From assembly GCA_934370925.1 (NCBI GenBank), contig CAKRNG010000006.1:28722-92721 (forward strand): a DNA stretch of 64,000 nucleotides, read 5' to 3'. The translations under genes and the position numbers were made by a program. Shown piece after piece: positions 27,224-37,544 of the stretch. Source of the DNA: an uncultured Lacticaseibacillus sp. (GTDB lineage Bacteria; Bacillota; Bacilli; Lactobacillales; Lactobacillaceae). Under the pieces are notes generated by a model. That model worked only from the letters and a program-made list of their open reading frames with translations. It did no database searches and was not told the DNA's origin. How positions within the stretch are numbered: position 1 is the stretch's first letter; the number at the start of each line of letters is the position of its first letter.

Positions 27224-30200
27224 TTGAAATTCAAACACGCAATAGGCATTTCCTTGTGTGGCTTTGTTCTGTCCGTTGGGTTAATGATGGGTACGCAACA
27301 CGGCACACAAGTGGTTTCTGCCGATGGGACTGAGGTTTCGGCCGGCCAATCATTGAAAGTGAGTTACGATCACTACTCACTTATGGTGAACGGCGAACGG
27401 CAATTCATTTATTCTGGGGAATTTGATTACTGGCGCCTACCAAGTCCTTCGATGTGGAAGGATGTGTTGCAGAAGATGAAGGCGGCTGGCTTCAATGCGG
27501 TCACCATCTACTTCAACTGGGGCTACCACTCCGCGAAGGAAGGCCAGTATGATTTCAGTGGGATTCGTGACGTTGATAAGTTGCTCGACATGGCACAAGA
27601 TGTTGGGCTGTACGTCATCGCCCGCCCTGGCCCCTACATCAACGCGGAAACCGACGCGGGTGGGTATCCCGATTGGATTTTAACCGATAAGGGGAAGGCG
27701 CGGACATCCGACGCTGAATACACCAAGCAATACATGGAGTGGTTTGACCACATCAATCCAATTATTAAGCGTCATCAGATTACGTATGGTGGCAATATCA
27801 TTTTGTATCAGGTCAAAATGAATATACTGGGACCGACGCCAAGTACATGACCGACATCGAGAAGAAGGTCAAGGCGGATGGCATCAACGTCCCAACCTTC
27901 CACAACGACAAGAGTGCGCCAAACGGTTTGTGGGCGGAAGGAAAAAAGGGCGCGCCAAACATGTACGCCTTCGACCTATACACGAAAATTAAGAACATGC
28001 CGACCAACATCGCGGACCCCCGGCAGTTCGCGGACAAGAGCCCTATCTTCCTGGGTGAATTAGGAAACGGCTGGTTCGATCAGTGGGCACATGATAGCTA
28101 CGACCAGATTAAGACCAAATACGGGGTTGAATACAACAACATTCTGAACCGCACCGTCATCGGTCAAGGCGCAACACTGTTGAGCTTCTACATGGGGTAC
28201 GGTGGGACGAGCTGGGGATATCTGCCTTGCCCTTACGTCTACACGTCCTATGATTACGCCGCCATGATTAGCGAAAACCGGACGTTGTGGGCGAAGTATG
28301 GCGCCCAAAAACGGCTGGCATACATGGCCACCAGCGTTGCGCCACTTGCACAAACAGATTTGAAGTCCAGCGATGTCTTGAGCAGTAACAAGACGATTCA
28401 CGTGGACCAGCTTGAGAACCCCACCACGCAGACGCAATTCTATGCTGTCCGCCACGATCAGGGGGACAGCACGACGAACGATTTAGCCACAGTTGACATC
28501 AAGAGCGCTGATGGCGACTTTAGCGCACCGGTTCGGCTGAAGGGACAGGAAGCAAAACTTCTGACGGCCAACTACAGCTTTGGTCACCAACATCTTGTTT
28601 ACGCCACAACTGAAGTGATGACCCAGTATTCCAAGAAGAACACCGATACTACGGTCCTCTATTCACCAAAGGGCGAGAAAAACGAAACGGTCTTCAAATA
28701 CGAAACCAAACCAAAAGTGAAGGTCATTTCTGGGCAGGTTAAACATACTTGGGATGAAGCGACGGGCAACTTGAAGCTGACCAACAAGTATAAAGGCGTG
28801 GCGCGGGTGCAAATCTCCGCAAACGGGTACACATTTAACCTCATTCTGACGACCGACAAGGAAGCCGATACGTTCTGGAAGCAGGACACAAGCAAGGGAA
28901 CCGTCATGGAAAGTGGTCCTTACCTTGTTCGCACCGCCAAGATGAACGGCACGACGCTCAACCTGACGGGGGACACAAAGGGCGTCACCCCACTCACCAT
29001 CTACGCACCAAGCAAGTTGACCAAGGTCACTTGGAACGGTAAGGAAGTCTCAGTGTTGCACAACAAGGGCGTTTACACCGCACAATTGGGCGTCAAGAAG
29101 CCAAAAGTGACGCTGCCTAAGCTGACGAACTGGAAGTATAAGGCGGCCTCACCAGAAACAGCCCTGAAGTTCGATGACAGCAAGTGGACGGTCGCTGATC
29201 ACAAGACGACCAACAGCAACACCAAGATGGACTCATCCCCCGTCCTCTTCGCTGACGACTACGGTTTCCACCACGGGAATGTCTGGTTCCGGGGCCACTT
29301 CAAAGCAACGGGGTCAGAAACCGGCATTACGCTGAACGGACAAAGCGCCAACACAGGTTACGGTGCCTATTCCGTCTGGCTGAACGGCCACTTCTTGGGC
29401 AGTTCGGACGGCAAATATGACTTCACTTTCCCTAAGAACGTACTGAAAAAGGGTGAGGATAACGTCCTCTCCGTCCTCGTCGCCAACATGGGCCACGAAC
29501 AAGATTCCGACAGCACGGACACCCAGAAGCACGCCCGTGGTCTGAGTCAGGCCACCCTGCTTGGCTCCGACGCCACAATGAACTGGCGCATTCAGGGGAA
29601 CGCTGGCGGCGAATCCATCAAGGACACCACGCGTGGTGCCTACAACTACGGCGGTCTGATTGGGGAACGCAATGGTTGGACGCTACCAGGATTCAAGGAT
29701 GACACTTGGCAGGACGTTACCCTCCCACACGCCGTCAATAAGGCTGGCGTGAGTTGGTACCGCACCACCGCAAAATTGAACTTGCCAAAGGGGTATGACG
29801 TTCCGGTTAGCCTTCTCTTTAAGGGCAACGCAACGTACAAGTACCGTGCATTCATCTATGTGAACGGTTGGCTTGTGGGGCAATACATCAACGACCTCGG
29901 CCCACAGCACCGCTTCGTTCTGCCAAGTGGTATTTTGAAGGCAAACGGTGAAAATACGATTTCCATCGGTGTCTGGGGGCTCAACGATGACGGTGCACGT
30001 CTAGGCGATGTCTCCCTAGTCGCAGACGATGTGATTCAGGGCGGTGTCTCCGTTCAGAATGTGGCCAGCCCAACGTACACCGATTTGTACGGGAAGCAGA
30101 CCAAACAAACGGACACAACGGACCAGACTGAGACAACCACATCTGGCGCAGACCAAACTGATTCAAAGACGGACACAGATACGAACACGAAGACACCAAC

Positions 30201-30918
30201 GACCAAACCACAAGGAAACGCCATCACAAATGGCAAGTACTACACCATCACGACAAAGAATTATGCCATCTGGTCTAGCTTCAGTTTCAAGGAGAAGAAG
30301 GCCGTTTCCACAGACCAGTTGAACGAAACATTCCTCGTAAAGGTTGACTACAAGCACGAAAATGGGTCGACCTACCTCTCCCTCTATGATCAATCCGGCA
30401 AGTGGCTGGGTTACATCAACGCCAAGGCCACGCAGCAAGCCAAGGGACAACAAGGCGTCGGGATTGCATCAGACACCTACGTAACGGTCGCAAAGGACAG
30501 TTACAACTTATGGGGCGACTTCAACTGGACAAGCAAACGTCACCGCAGCAAGGAATTCTTACAAGAGACCCTACACGTCAAGCGTATCTACCGTCACTTC
30601 AACGGATCGACTTACCTTTCGCTCTATGACGCAAAGGATAACTGGTTGGGCTACATTAACGCAAACGGCACTCAGCAAGCCAAGGGGCAACAAGGGTACG
30701 GACTTGCCGTTAATCAAAAGGCGACCATCACCAAGTCAACCTACACCATCTGGGGCAACTTCGACTGGTCCAGCAAGCGCCACAGTAGCGCCAGTTACGT
30801 GAAACAGACACTACACGTCAAGCGCATTTATCAGCACTTTAACGGATCAACCTACTTGTCACTCTACGACGCAAAGGATAACTGGATTGGCTACGTGAAC
30901 GCAAACGCAACTAAATAG
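27224..30918 (+). pseudogene. Secreted surface beta-galactosidase (GH35), frameshifted
   Basis: Two frames, 27224-27850 and 27847-30918, together encode one ~1230-residue protein. Residues 1-35 are a signal peptide (VLSVGLMMG...VSADG). The GH35 barrel follows (FIYSGEFDYWR, WGYHSAKEGQYDF, IARPGPYINAE). At 27814/27815 the frame is lost inside the motif expected to read QVENEY, which holds the catalytic acid/base Glu; restoring one base after GTC repairs it. The second frame carries the nucleophile region LGELGNGWFDQW, beta-sandwich domains, a Thr/Asp-rich linker and three ~75-residue SH3-like modules (WGDFNW...GSTYLSLYD...WLGYIN) for wall binding. No LPXTG. RBS GGAGGAGG. Either a true pseudogene or a sequencing error. 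Confidence 0.85.
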
Positions 30919-30930
30919 TTAAATGAACAA

Positions 30931-31041
30931 CAGAAGACTGTCCCCTCACATACAAGGCAGGCCCGACAGAAATCCTAAGTTCGGGATTTCCGCCGGGCCT
31001 GCCTTGTATACCGGGGCCAAACCGTCTTCTGGCGCAGCCTC
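30931..31041 (+). repeat. Palindromic element A, copy 5
   Basis: Lacks the left GCGCGC end (begins CAGAAGACTG) but keeps the core AAGGCAGGCCCG.../...CGGGCCTGCCTT and right end. Lies between converging genes. Confidence 0.88.
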
Positions 31042-31052
31042 AATTCGTCGGG

Positions 31053-32411
31053 TTAAGCTTTGTTCAAACCCTTCCCCTTGTTCTTCCGCTTGGCAGCACG
31101 CAATTCAGCACGCTTTTCGACGCGACGGTTGAACCATTCTTCCTTCGCGATGGCCTTCTTGACCTTCTTCTTGTAACCAGGCTTCTTCTTCTTCTTTTCC
31201 TTCTGCAACATCCCGTACATCGTCTGGGACAGCTTGTTGGACTGCTTCTCCCGGTTCTGACGGCGGTTGTGTTCGTGCGTATCCACGATTTCACCGTTCT
31301 TGATGGCCTTAGGAGCGAAGTGAATGCCCATGCTTTCAAGTTCCGCTATCTTGTTTTCTTCACCAGGTGCGTAAAGGGTGATGGCCGTTCCGCTCATGCC
31401 ATTCCGCCCTGTCCGGCCCACACGGTGAATGAAGAATTCGTTGTCCGTTGGGATTTCGGCGTTGATGACGTGGGAAACCCCGTTGATGTCAATCCCACGC
31501 GCAGCCAAGTCCGTGGCAACTACGTACTGGAAGCGGCCGGCCGCAACATCCTTCATCACACGTTTCCGTTCACGTGGTGGAATGTCCCCGTGGATTTTGG
31601 CAACTTCAAGACCCTGCTGCGTGAGATACGCGTGCAACTTGTCGACGGCGCCCTTCGTGTTGGCAAAAATCAACACGAGGTATGGCTGACCAATCGTCAA
31701 GAGCTTGTAGATGATTTCGTTGGTATCGCGGCCTTTCTTGGCAACCAACCAGTTATCCACCGTGTCCGCAATGACGGTCTTTGGCTTGAGCTCAATCACG
31801 AGCGGGTTGTGCATGTACTTCTTCAAGAATGGCTGCAACTTCTGGGGAATCGTGGCGGAAAACACCATCATCTGAAGTTCAGAAGGGAACGTGCTGGCAA
31901 TCTTGTCCACCGTGTCCAAGAAGCCCATGTCGAGCGTCATGTCGGCTTCATCGACCACGAACGTCTTGACAGTGTAGCCGGTGAGGGCGCCATCTTGTAC
32001 GAGGTCCCGAATCCGGCCGGGCGTCCCAATTGCAAGGTGCACGGACTTACCGGTTAGCTTCTTTTCTTGCTTCTGACGGTCAGTCCCCCCCACGTAACGA
32101 CCGACGCGGATATCGGGGATGTCCTTGAGCAATTCCTGAGCTGTCTTGTAAATCTGCGTGGCCAGTTCACGACTGGGTGCCGTGATAACTGCCTGCAACG
32201 TGTCATTTTCCCGGTCAATCCGGCTCAAAATTGGCAACAGAAAGGCAAGCGTCTTCCCGGAACCGGTCTGGGACTGCCCAATGATGGACTGCCCCTTCAG
32301 CGCCTTGGGAATGACCTGCGTCTGGATGGGTGTCGGGGTTACAAACTTGTTTGCGGCAAGCGCTGCAAGCAAGTCTGGTTTGAGGTTGTACTGGTTAAAC
32401 TGGTTATCCAT
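31053..32411 (-). CDS. DEAD-box RNA helicase (CshB-like)
   Basis: 452 residues. RecA-like domain 1 has GQSQTGSGKT, PSRELATQI, GTPGRIRDL and VVDEADM; domain 2 has FSATIP, ATDLAARGID and HRVGRTGR. The basic tail (KKKKKPGYKKKVKKA...KNKGKGL) is typical of helicases acting on structured RNA, e.g. in ribosome assembly or cold adaptation. The ATG at 32411 follows AAAGTGAG. It overlaps or abuts the nrnA stop, forming a two-gene operon. Confidence 0.92.
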   Translation of the reverse strand: MDNQFNQYNLKPDLLAALAANKFVTPTPIQTQVIPKALKGQSIIGQSQTGSGKTLAFLLPILSRIDRENDTLQAVITAPSRELATQIYKTAQELLKDIPDIRVGRYVGGTDRQKQEKKLTGKSVHLAIGTPGRIRDLVQDGALTGYTVKTFVVDEADMTLDMGFLDTVDKIASTFPSELQMMVFSATIPQKLQPFLKKYMHNPLVIELKPKTVIADTVDNWLVAKKGRDTNEIIYKLLTIGQPYLVLIFANTKGAVDKLHAYLTQQGLEVAKIHGDIPPRERKRVMKDVAAGRFQYVVATDLAARGIDINGVSHVINAEIPTDNEFFIHRVGRTGRNGMSGTAITLYAPGEENKIAELESMGIHFAPKAIKNGEIVDTHEHNRRQNREKQSNKLSQTMYGMLQKEKKKKKPGYKKKVKKAIAKEEWFNRRVEKRAELRAAKRKNKGKGLNKA

Positions 32412-32416
32412 GAATC

Positions 32417-33364
32417 TCACTTTCCGGCACTGGCGAGCAGTGCGTCTAATTCGTTAACAATTGCGTTGATTTCGTCTTCGTCAGCCGCCTTTGCCCCACT
32501 CGCAAGGGCGTGACCACCACCATCATGGTTCTTCGCGATGCCTTCAATCACAGCCCCCTTAGAACGCAGGCTCACACGGAATGTACCATCTTCTTGTTCC
32601 GTGAACATGGCCCAAGCGCGAACCTCATGCAGACGGCCGGCCGTGCCCACCGCTGCCTGGTACTGGTCACTGGCAACACCGAGTCGCTTCAAATCACTTT
32701 GACGCAGGATGTAAAAGCCCGCACCATGTGGCGTGATTTCAAGCTGATCCATTGCAAAGGCCTGCAACTTGGCCTGCTCAAGCGTGACTTCATTCATCTT
32801 CTGGTTGATGAGGCTGGCGTCAAACCCGAACCCAAAGAGCTGGGCAACGAGTTCGAGCGTGTGGGCCGTCGTGTTGTTGTACATGAAACGACCTGTATCC
32901 CCAACAATGCCGGCGTAGAACATCTTCGCCGCGCGCACATTCATCTTGAGCTGACCGTTGCTGGCGTTGATGAGATCAATCAGCACTTCACTACAACTGG
33001 ATGCTTCAGGGCAAACCAACTGGATGTCCCCATACGCATCATCATTTGGGTGGTGGTCAATCTTGATGAGCTGCTTCCCGTTCATGTAGCGGTCATCATC
33101 AATCCGGGGCGTGTTCGCGGTATCAGTCACGATGACGAGGGCATCTTCATACCGTGCATCAGGGATTTCCTGCATGGTTGCGAGCCAGCTGAGGCTTGGG
33201 GTGGATTCCCCCACCACGTAGACGGCCTTATCGGGGTAACTGTTCCGGATTGTTTCGGCGAGGCCCATTTGGGAGCCATATGCATCGGGATCGGGACGTT
33301 GGTGACGGTGAATGATGATTGTATCATTCTGGGCAATTGCCTGCAAAATTCCTTCTACTGCCAT
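32417..33364 (-). CDS. nrnA: DHH-family oligoribonuclease / pAp phosphatase NrnA
   Basis: 315 residues. Degrades short RNA oligonucleotides and 3'-phosphoadenosine 5'-phosphate. DHH motifs are visible: HRHQRPDPDAYGSQ, IVTDTANTPRID, KIDHHPNDDAYGD and SCSEVL; the DHHA1 domain ends GGGHALASGAK. ATG at 33364 preceded by AAAGGA. It is followed without a gap by the cshB-like helicase, so the pair probably work together in RNA turnover. Confidence 0.92.
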   Translation of the reverse strand: MAVEGILQAIAQNDTIIIHRHQRPDPDAYGSQMGLAETIRNSYPDKAVYVVGESTPSLSWLATMQEIPDARYEDALVIVTDTANTPRIDDDRYMNGKQLIKIDHHPNDDAYGDIQLVCPEASSCSEVLIDLINASNGQLKMNVRAAKMFYAGIVGDTGRFMYNNTTAHTLELVAQLFGFGFDASLINQKMNEVTLEQAKLQAFAMDQLEITPHGAGFYILRQSDLKRLGVASDQYQAAVGTAGRLHEVRAWAMFTEQEDGTFRVSLRSKGAVIEGIAKNHDGGGHALASGAKAADEDEINAIVNELDALLASAGK

Positions 33365-33379
33365 TTTCAAATTTCCTTT

Positions 33380-33662
33380 CATTCAGGACCAAGGCGGGTG
33401 GTGCTGGTGGTTTCCGTTACGGGTTTATGGGGGGCGGAACGTTGCGTGGGCAAGGCCGGGGTGTCTTGGCGGTCTTCGCTTCGGGCTTAGGGGGCCGGAA
33501 CGTGGTGTGGCCGCCTCCAGCCGCTGACGCGTCTTCCGGCTAGATTGGAAGCCTCGGGTCGCGTTGCTCCCGCGAGTCTCCCAATCTGCCAGTCTGACCA
33601 AAACCCGGTCAGACTTCCACCACTTGGCCCCCACGCCCTACACTACGACCGCCAAGACACCC
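33380..33662. repeat. Structured element E1
   Basis: Outer inverted repeat GTGTCTTGGCGGTC (33461-33474) / GACCGCCAAGACAC (33648-33661), plus inner stem GTCTGACC/GGTCAGAC near 33590-33620 and Gly/Cys-like GC-rich runs. It shares design and several hairpins with E2 at 37195-37490. No coding frame supported. Confidence 0.6.
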
Positions 33663-33771
33663 CTACATACTCCCTTTCAACTTAAATCCATCATCAAACC
33701 ACTACAACCACCCAGCCTCACATAGACTAGGTGTACAAATAATCTTCTCTTTTTTAAGGATAAACCCTTTT

Positions 33772-34094
33772 TAGACTTGGCATTCGCGGCTTCGTTTGCT
33801 CACGACAACTAAACTGACTGATAACGACATCACTATCAACCATGGTCACCCCCAATGCGACAGCGAGGGGCCCCACAGATGAGCGATGACACACGGCGAA
33901 TACAGGTCAACAGTGCGGACGACTAGCCCCTTAGCTCATTGCGGGGAACCCGCAATGAGAAGCGTGTCCACTGAGGAGTAGCGCACGGGGGAAAAGGTTG
34001 GTAACACCATCCGCGATATCGAGGAAGGGCCGATCAACCGAAGTCACAAAGCAAGAGGAGGCAGCGCCCCCGAAGCGATAGCGAGGGAACCCCG
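33772..34094 (+). repeat. Element C, copy 2
   Basis: Same orientation as copy 1. The end hairpin is truncated: GGCATTCGCGGCTTCG runs straight into TTTGCTCAC, missing the returning arm. The remaining 300 bases align closely. Confidence 0.88.
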
Positions 34095-34126
34095 TCGCCA
34101 GCCAACCTCCCGAGCGAGCACAAAGG

Positions 34127-35443
34127 TTAGCTCTGCTCCAAAAGCTGACACGTAATCAAAGCCTTACCAGCCACCAAATCATCAGCCATGATGTCGATGT
34201 CGAAGGTGGCGCCGTGGCGGGTGAGGTCGAGGCGCTTTAATCCGATAATGACGCGGGCAGAGAGTTGGATGGGACGGATGGTGTTTAGGGTGACATTGTC
34301 GACGAGGACGTTTTGTCGGCCAAGTTCGTGTAGGTAGCGACTGGCGGCACTCGTGATGAGACCGCTCAAGACGCCCACGTTGAGTGCGCCGAACTTGTTC
34401 GTCATGATGGGTGCCGTGGCGACACGGTAAGCGACGGTGCCACCTGGAAGTGGGTCAACAGAACTGAGCGTGTCATCGAGTTGTTCCGCAATTGTTGCGG
34501 GCAAGTGTTCCGGCACCGGCGTTTCCTGAAGTTGCGCCAGCACGGTTGCCCGCGTTAACACCCCAATCAGGAGACCCGCATCATCCACAACGGGCACGAG
34601 GTTAAGCCCCCGCCCCTGCATCAGGTGGTTCACCGTGGCAACGGATTCCCCCGTTTTTACCACAGCCGGGTGCCGTTCCATCGCGCGTTCGAGCGGTGCA
34701 CTGGCTTTACGCCCCTGCACCGTCTCCGTGTTCGCCACGCCGACCACCCGACCGCTGACGCTAATCACCGGAATTTCCGCGTGTCCACTCATTTCGGCAA
34801 GCTCCTGATAATCCGCAACGGTCGCGGGTAGTTTCAGGTAACTGGACTCTTCAAGTGGCGTGTACAGACTCGCCACGGTGAGGATGTCCCGCCGAATCGC
34901 TTGGTCAGAAAGCGCCCGGTTAATCATGGTTGCCACGGTAAATGTATCGTGGCTGGTCGTGATGATGGGCAACGCCGCCGCATTGGCCTGTGCCATCACC
35001 GCCGCCGAGGTTTCAAAGCCCCCGGTAATCAGCACGGCGGCCCCATTTTCCAAAGCCAGTGCCTGTGCATCTTCCCGGTTCCCCACAATGAGCAGGGAGT
35101 TACGGCTGATGTAATGACCCATGGCGCTGGTTTTCATGGCCCCAATCAGGAACTTGTCGAGCGGTTTGTCGAGCCCACTGGTTCCCCCGAGCACACGGCC
35201 ATCGATAACGCGCACCAAATCGGCAAACGTTAACTTGGCACTGGTACTCTGTGGCCGGGGATCGGTACGCACCGTCCCCACGCGGTCGATGGTGGCGACC
35301 AGCCCCCGCGCCTGCGCTGTTTTGACGGCACGATACGCCGTCCCCGCGGAGACATGCTGACTGTTTGCAATCTGCCGAACGGAAATGCGCGTCCCCACAT
35401 CGAGTGACTCAATGTAGTGTAGCAACTGTTCGCTTTTTTGCAT
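34127..35443 (-). CDS. DRTGG/CBS/hotdog-domain regulator (YtoI-like)
   Basis: 438 residues. N-terminal helix-turn-helix (residues 1-65: ISVRQIANSQHVSAGTAYRAV); DRTGG domain (about 70-185); two CBS modules (about 190-305: VISVSGRVVGVAN..., LNLVPVVDDAGLLIGVLTR); and a C-terminal hotdog domain resembling thioesterases (330-438). This order matches YtoI, a protein of unknown role likely to sense a nucleotide or acyl ligand and bind DNA. ATG with GGGAGGCGGGAG upstream. No partner genes. Confidence 0.85.
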   Translation of the reverse strand: MQKSEQLLHYIESLDVGTRISVRQIANSQHVSAGTAYRAVKTAQARGLVATIDRVGTVRTDPRPQSTSAKLTFADLVRVIDGRVLGGTSGLDKPLDKFLIGAMKTSAMGHYISRNSLLIVGNREDAQALALENGAAVLITGGFETSAAVMAQANAAALPIITTSHDTFTVATMINRALSDQAIRRDILTVASLYTPLEESSYLKLPATVADYQELAEMSGHAEIPVISVSGRVVGVANTETVQGRKASAPLERAMERHPAVVKTGESVATVNHLMQGRGLNLVPVVDDAGLLIGVLTRATVLAQLQETPVPEHLPATIAEQLDDTLSSVDPLPGGTVAYRVATAPIMTNKFGALNVGVLSGLITSAASRYLHELGRQNVLVDNVTLNTIRPIQLSARVIIGLKRLDLTRHGATFDIDIMADDLVAGKALITCQLLEQS

Positions 35444-35517
35444 TCTCCCGCCTCCCACGCATAGATAGCTTAATTATAACAAATATGAGACCATTTTTCT
35501 GAATTTTCGCGACAAAC

Positions 35518-35556
35518 GCCAGTCAGCCCGGACGCGAGGCATCCGGGCTGACTTGT
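35518..35556. terminator. dinB terminator
   Basis: AGTCAGCCCGGA-CGCGAGGCA-TCCGGGCTGACT between dinB and the ytoI-like gene; weak U-run. Confidence 0.7.
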
Positions 35557-35570
35557 GTGGTACTTTATTC

Positions 35571-36701
35571 TCATTCATCTACCGCATCGCCACTCGTTAA
35601 CGGCAAATCAATATTCGCAAAGGTCAGCGGTGCGAGTGCGGTGACGGTGATACCAACCAACCGTAACGCCTTGCGCATGCCACCGAGTTCGACCCACAGT
35701 TGCCACGCAGCAGCGAAAATGGTCTCACTGCTATCGAAGAAGGTTTCCGCCGTCACTCGCCGCGTCAACGTGGTGAATTCGACGTCGCGCACCTTGATGA
35801 CGACCGTCTTTCCGTGGCGCTCCTTCCGTCGATTCGCCGTGAACACCATCTCGGCCAGACGTGTAAACTCACGGCGCACCGCGTCATCCGATTGCAGTGG
35901 CGGGTTGTACGTCCGTTCTTTCCCAATCGACTTCGCCTCACGTACACGAACGGGCCGATTATCGATCCCCCGCGCGTGTTCCGCAAGCATGTACCCCATT
36001 TTGCCAAACCGACGTTGCAATTCCTGAGGTGACTCTGCGCGCAGGTCCGCACCCGTGTGAATTCCCATCGCCTCAATTTTCGGCAACGTCTTGCGCCCGA
36101 CACCGTGGAAATCCCCAATGGCTTGTGGCGCCAAGAACGCATCCACGACATCCGGCGTCACCACGGTTCGGCCACCTGGTTTATTGTACTCAGAGGCCAT
36201 TTTTGCCAAAAATTTGTTGTACGACACACCAATCGCACACGTCAAATGCGTGTCGGCTTCAATCCGGCGTTGTAACCAGACGGCGAGGCTAATGGTATTC
36301 GAAAAAGTCGTGTTATCCGTCACATCCAGATAGGCTTCATCGAGGGCAACGGGTTCAATGAGGTCCGTGACTTGGTGAAAAATCTTGTGAATCTGCTCCG
36401 ACACGGCGCGATACTTCTCAAAATCGGGGTCCTTGAACACGAGCAACTGCCGTGGAATGAGGCGCAGTGCTTCCTGAGCGGCCATGGCGGAATTGACGCC
36501 GTACTGCCGCGCAACATAATTCGCCGTCGTCACAACCCCTTTGCCCCCAGTTTTCCGCGGATCATGCGCAATCACCAGCGCCTTCTTCCGGTACTCGGGG
36601 CGGTCACGCATTTCAATCGACGCGTAGAACGCATCCATATCCACATGCACAATCCTGCGATGCGTATCCCGCGGCAACTCCAACCTGAACAGCTCTGCCA
36701 T
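35571..36701 (-). CDS. dinB: DNA polymerase IV
   Basis: 376 residues, Y-family translesion polymerase. Catalytic residues lie in IVHVDMDAFYASIE and EPVALDEAYLD; the RKTGGKGVVTTANYVARQYGV palm motif, helix-hairpin-helix FHGVGRKTLPKIEAMG and little-finger domain are complete. ATG at 36701. Monocistronic; its upstream region is filled by element C copy 3. Confidence 0.95.
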   Translation of the reverse strand: MAELFRLELPRDTHRRIVHVDMDAFYASIEMRDRPEYRKKALVIAHDPRKTGGKGVVTTANYVARQYGVNSAMAAQEALRLIPRQLLVFKDPDFEKYRAVSEQIHKIFHQVTDLIEPVALDEAYLDVTDNTTFSNTISLAVWLQRRIEADTHLTCAIGVSYNKFLAKMASEYNKPGGRTVVTPDVVDAFLAPQAIGDFHGVGRKTLPKIEAMGIHTGADLRAESPQELQRRFGKMGYMLAEHARGIDNRPVRVREAKSIGKERTYNPPLQSDDAVRREFTRLAEMVFTANRRKERHGKTVVIKVRDVEFTTLTRRVTAETFFDSSETIFAAAWQLWVELGGMRKALRLVGITVTALAPLTFANIDLPLTSGDAVDE

Positions 36702-36781
36702 GTTTACGTTCCCCCTCTCATCGACCGAACATACTTTCGCTTACTATTTTCGCATACCTCGCGCGGTTTTGCATCCCTGGT

Positions 36782-37150
36782 TATGGGGTTCCCTCGCTAT
36801 CGCTTCGGGGGCGCTACGTCCGCTTGCTTCGTGGCCTCGGTTGATCGGCCCTTCCTCGTTATCGCGGATGGTGTTACCAACCTCTTCCCCCGTGCGCTAC
36901 TCCTCAGTGGACACGCTTCTCATTGCGGGCACCCCGCAATGAGCTAAAGGTCTAGTCGTCCGCACTGTTCCCCCATATTTGCTATGTTCCGCCGCTCATC
37001 TGCGGGTAGCCCTCGCTGACGCATCGGACCACTAACAAAGTTGCGCCAACAAATCGTCATGACGTCCCACACAGCAAATCAATCAAAAGTGAGCAAACGA
37101 ATCCTCGATAAGACATTCGCGCAAAGCCGCGAATGTCTTACCTAAAAAGG
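36782..37150 (-). repeat. Element C, copy 3 (inverted)
   Basis: Reverse of copies 1 and 2. Starts GGGGTTCCCTCGCTATCGC and ends with the hairpin GACATTCGCGCAAAGCCGCGAATGTC and CCTAAAAAGGTTTTT. Lies between divergent dinB and exoA. Confidence 0.88.
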
Positions 37151-37194
37151 TTTTTCCCCTCAAAAAGAGAGAGTACCTTTCCCTTCCTAAACGA

Positions 37195-37490
37195 TGTATG
37201 TAAGGCCGTCGTCTTGTGGGGCTGGGTGGTCGGAGCGGAGGGCGTTGGGGGCCAAGCTGCGGAAGTATGCCCGGGCTTTGGGCATACTGGCGAAAAGGAA
37301 GACTTGCGGGAGCGGAGCGAGCCAAGGCTTACTTTTCAGGCGGAAGACGCGTCAGCGGCTGGAGCCAGAAGTTCTTAGCGGTTTACCGCCTAGAACTCTG
37401 GACATCGCCAGTGCCGGCCACGCAACGTTCCGGCCCCCAAAAGCCCGCAGCGAAGACCACCCAGTCCCACAAGCCGACCGCCCCCAACCA
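37195..37490. repeat. Structured element E2
   Basis: Outer arms CTTGTGGGGCTGGGTGGTC and GACCACCCAGTCCCACAAG form a terminal inverted repeat. Internal hairpins: GTATGCCC/GGGCATAC and CCAGAAGTTCT..AGAACTCTGG; the latter also occurs in element B copy 4. The exoA -10 lies seven bases beyond its end. Confidence 0.75.
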
Positions 37491-37496
37491 AATTTC

Positions 37497-37505
37497 TGCT
37501 ATAAT
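37497..37505 (+). promoter_or_regulatory. exoA extended -10
   Basis: TGCTATAAT, no clear -35. Confidence 0.6.
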
Positions 37506-37544
37506 GTAACCATAAAATGCAATGATGAAAGAGAGGACATCCCC

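Noticed and set aside
27806..27850. Programmed -1 frameshifting in the GH35 gene
   Set aside because: The site GTC AAA ATG lacks a proper slippery heptamer and I see no stimulatory structure; loss of a single base explains it better.
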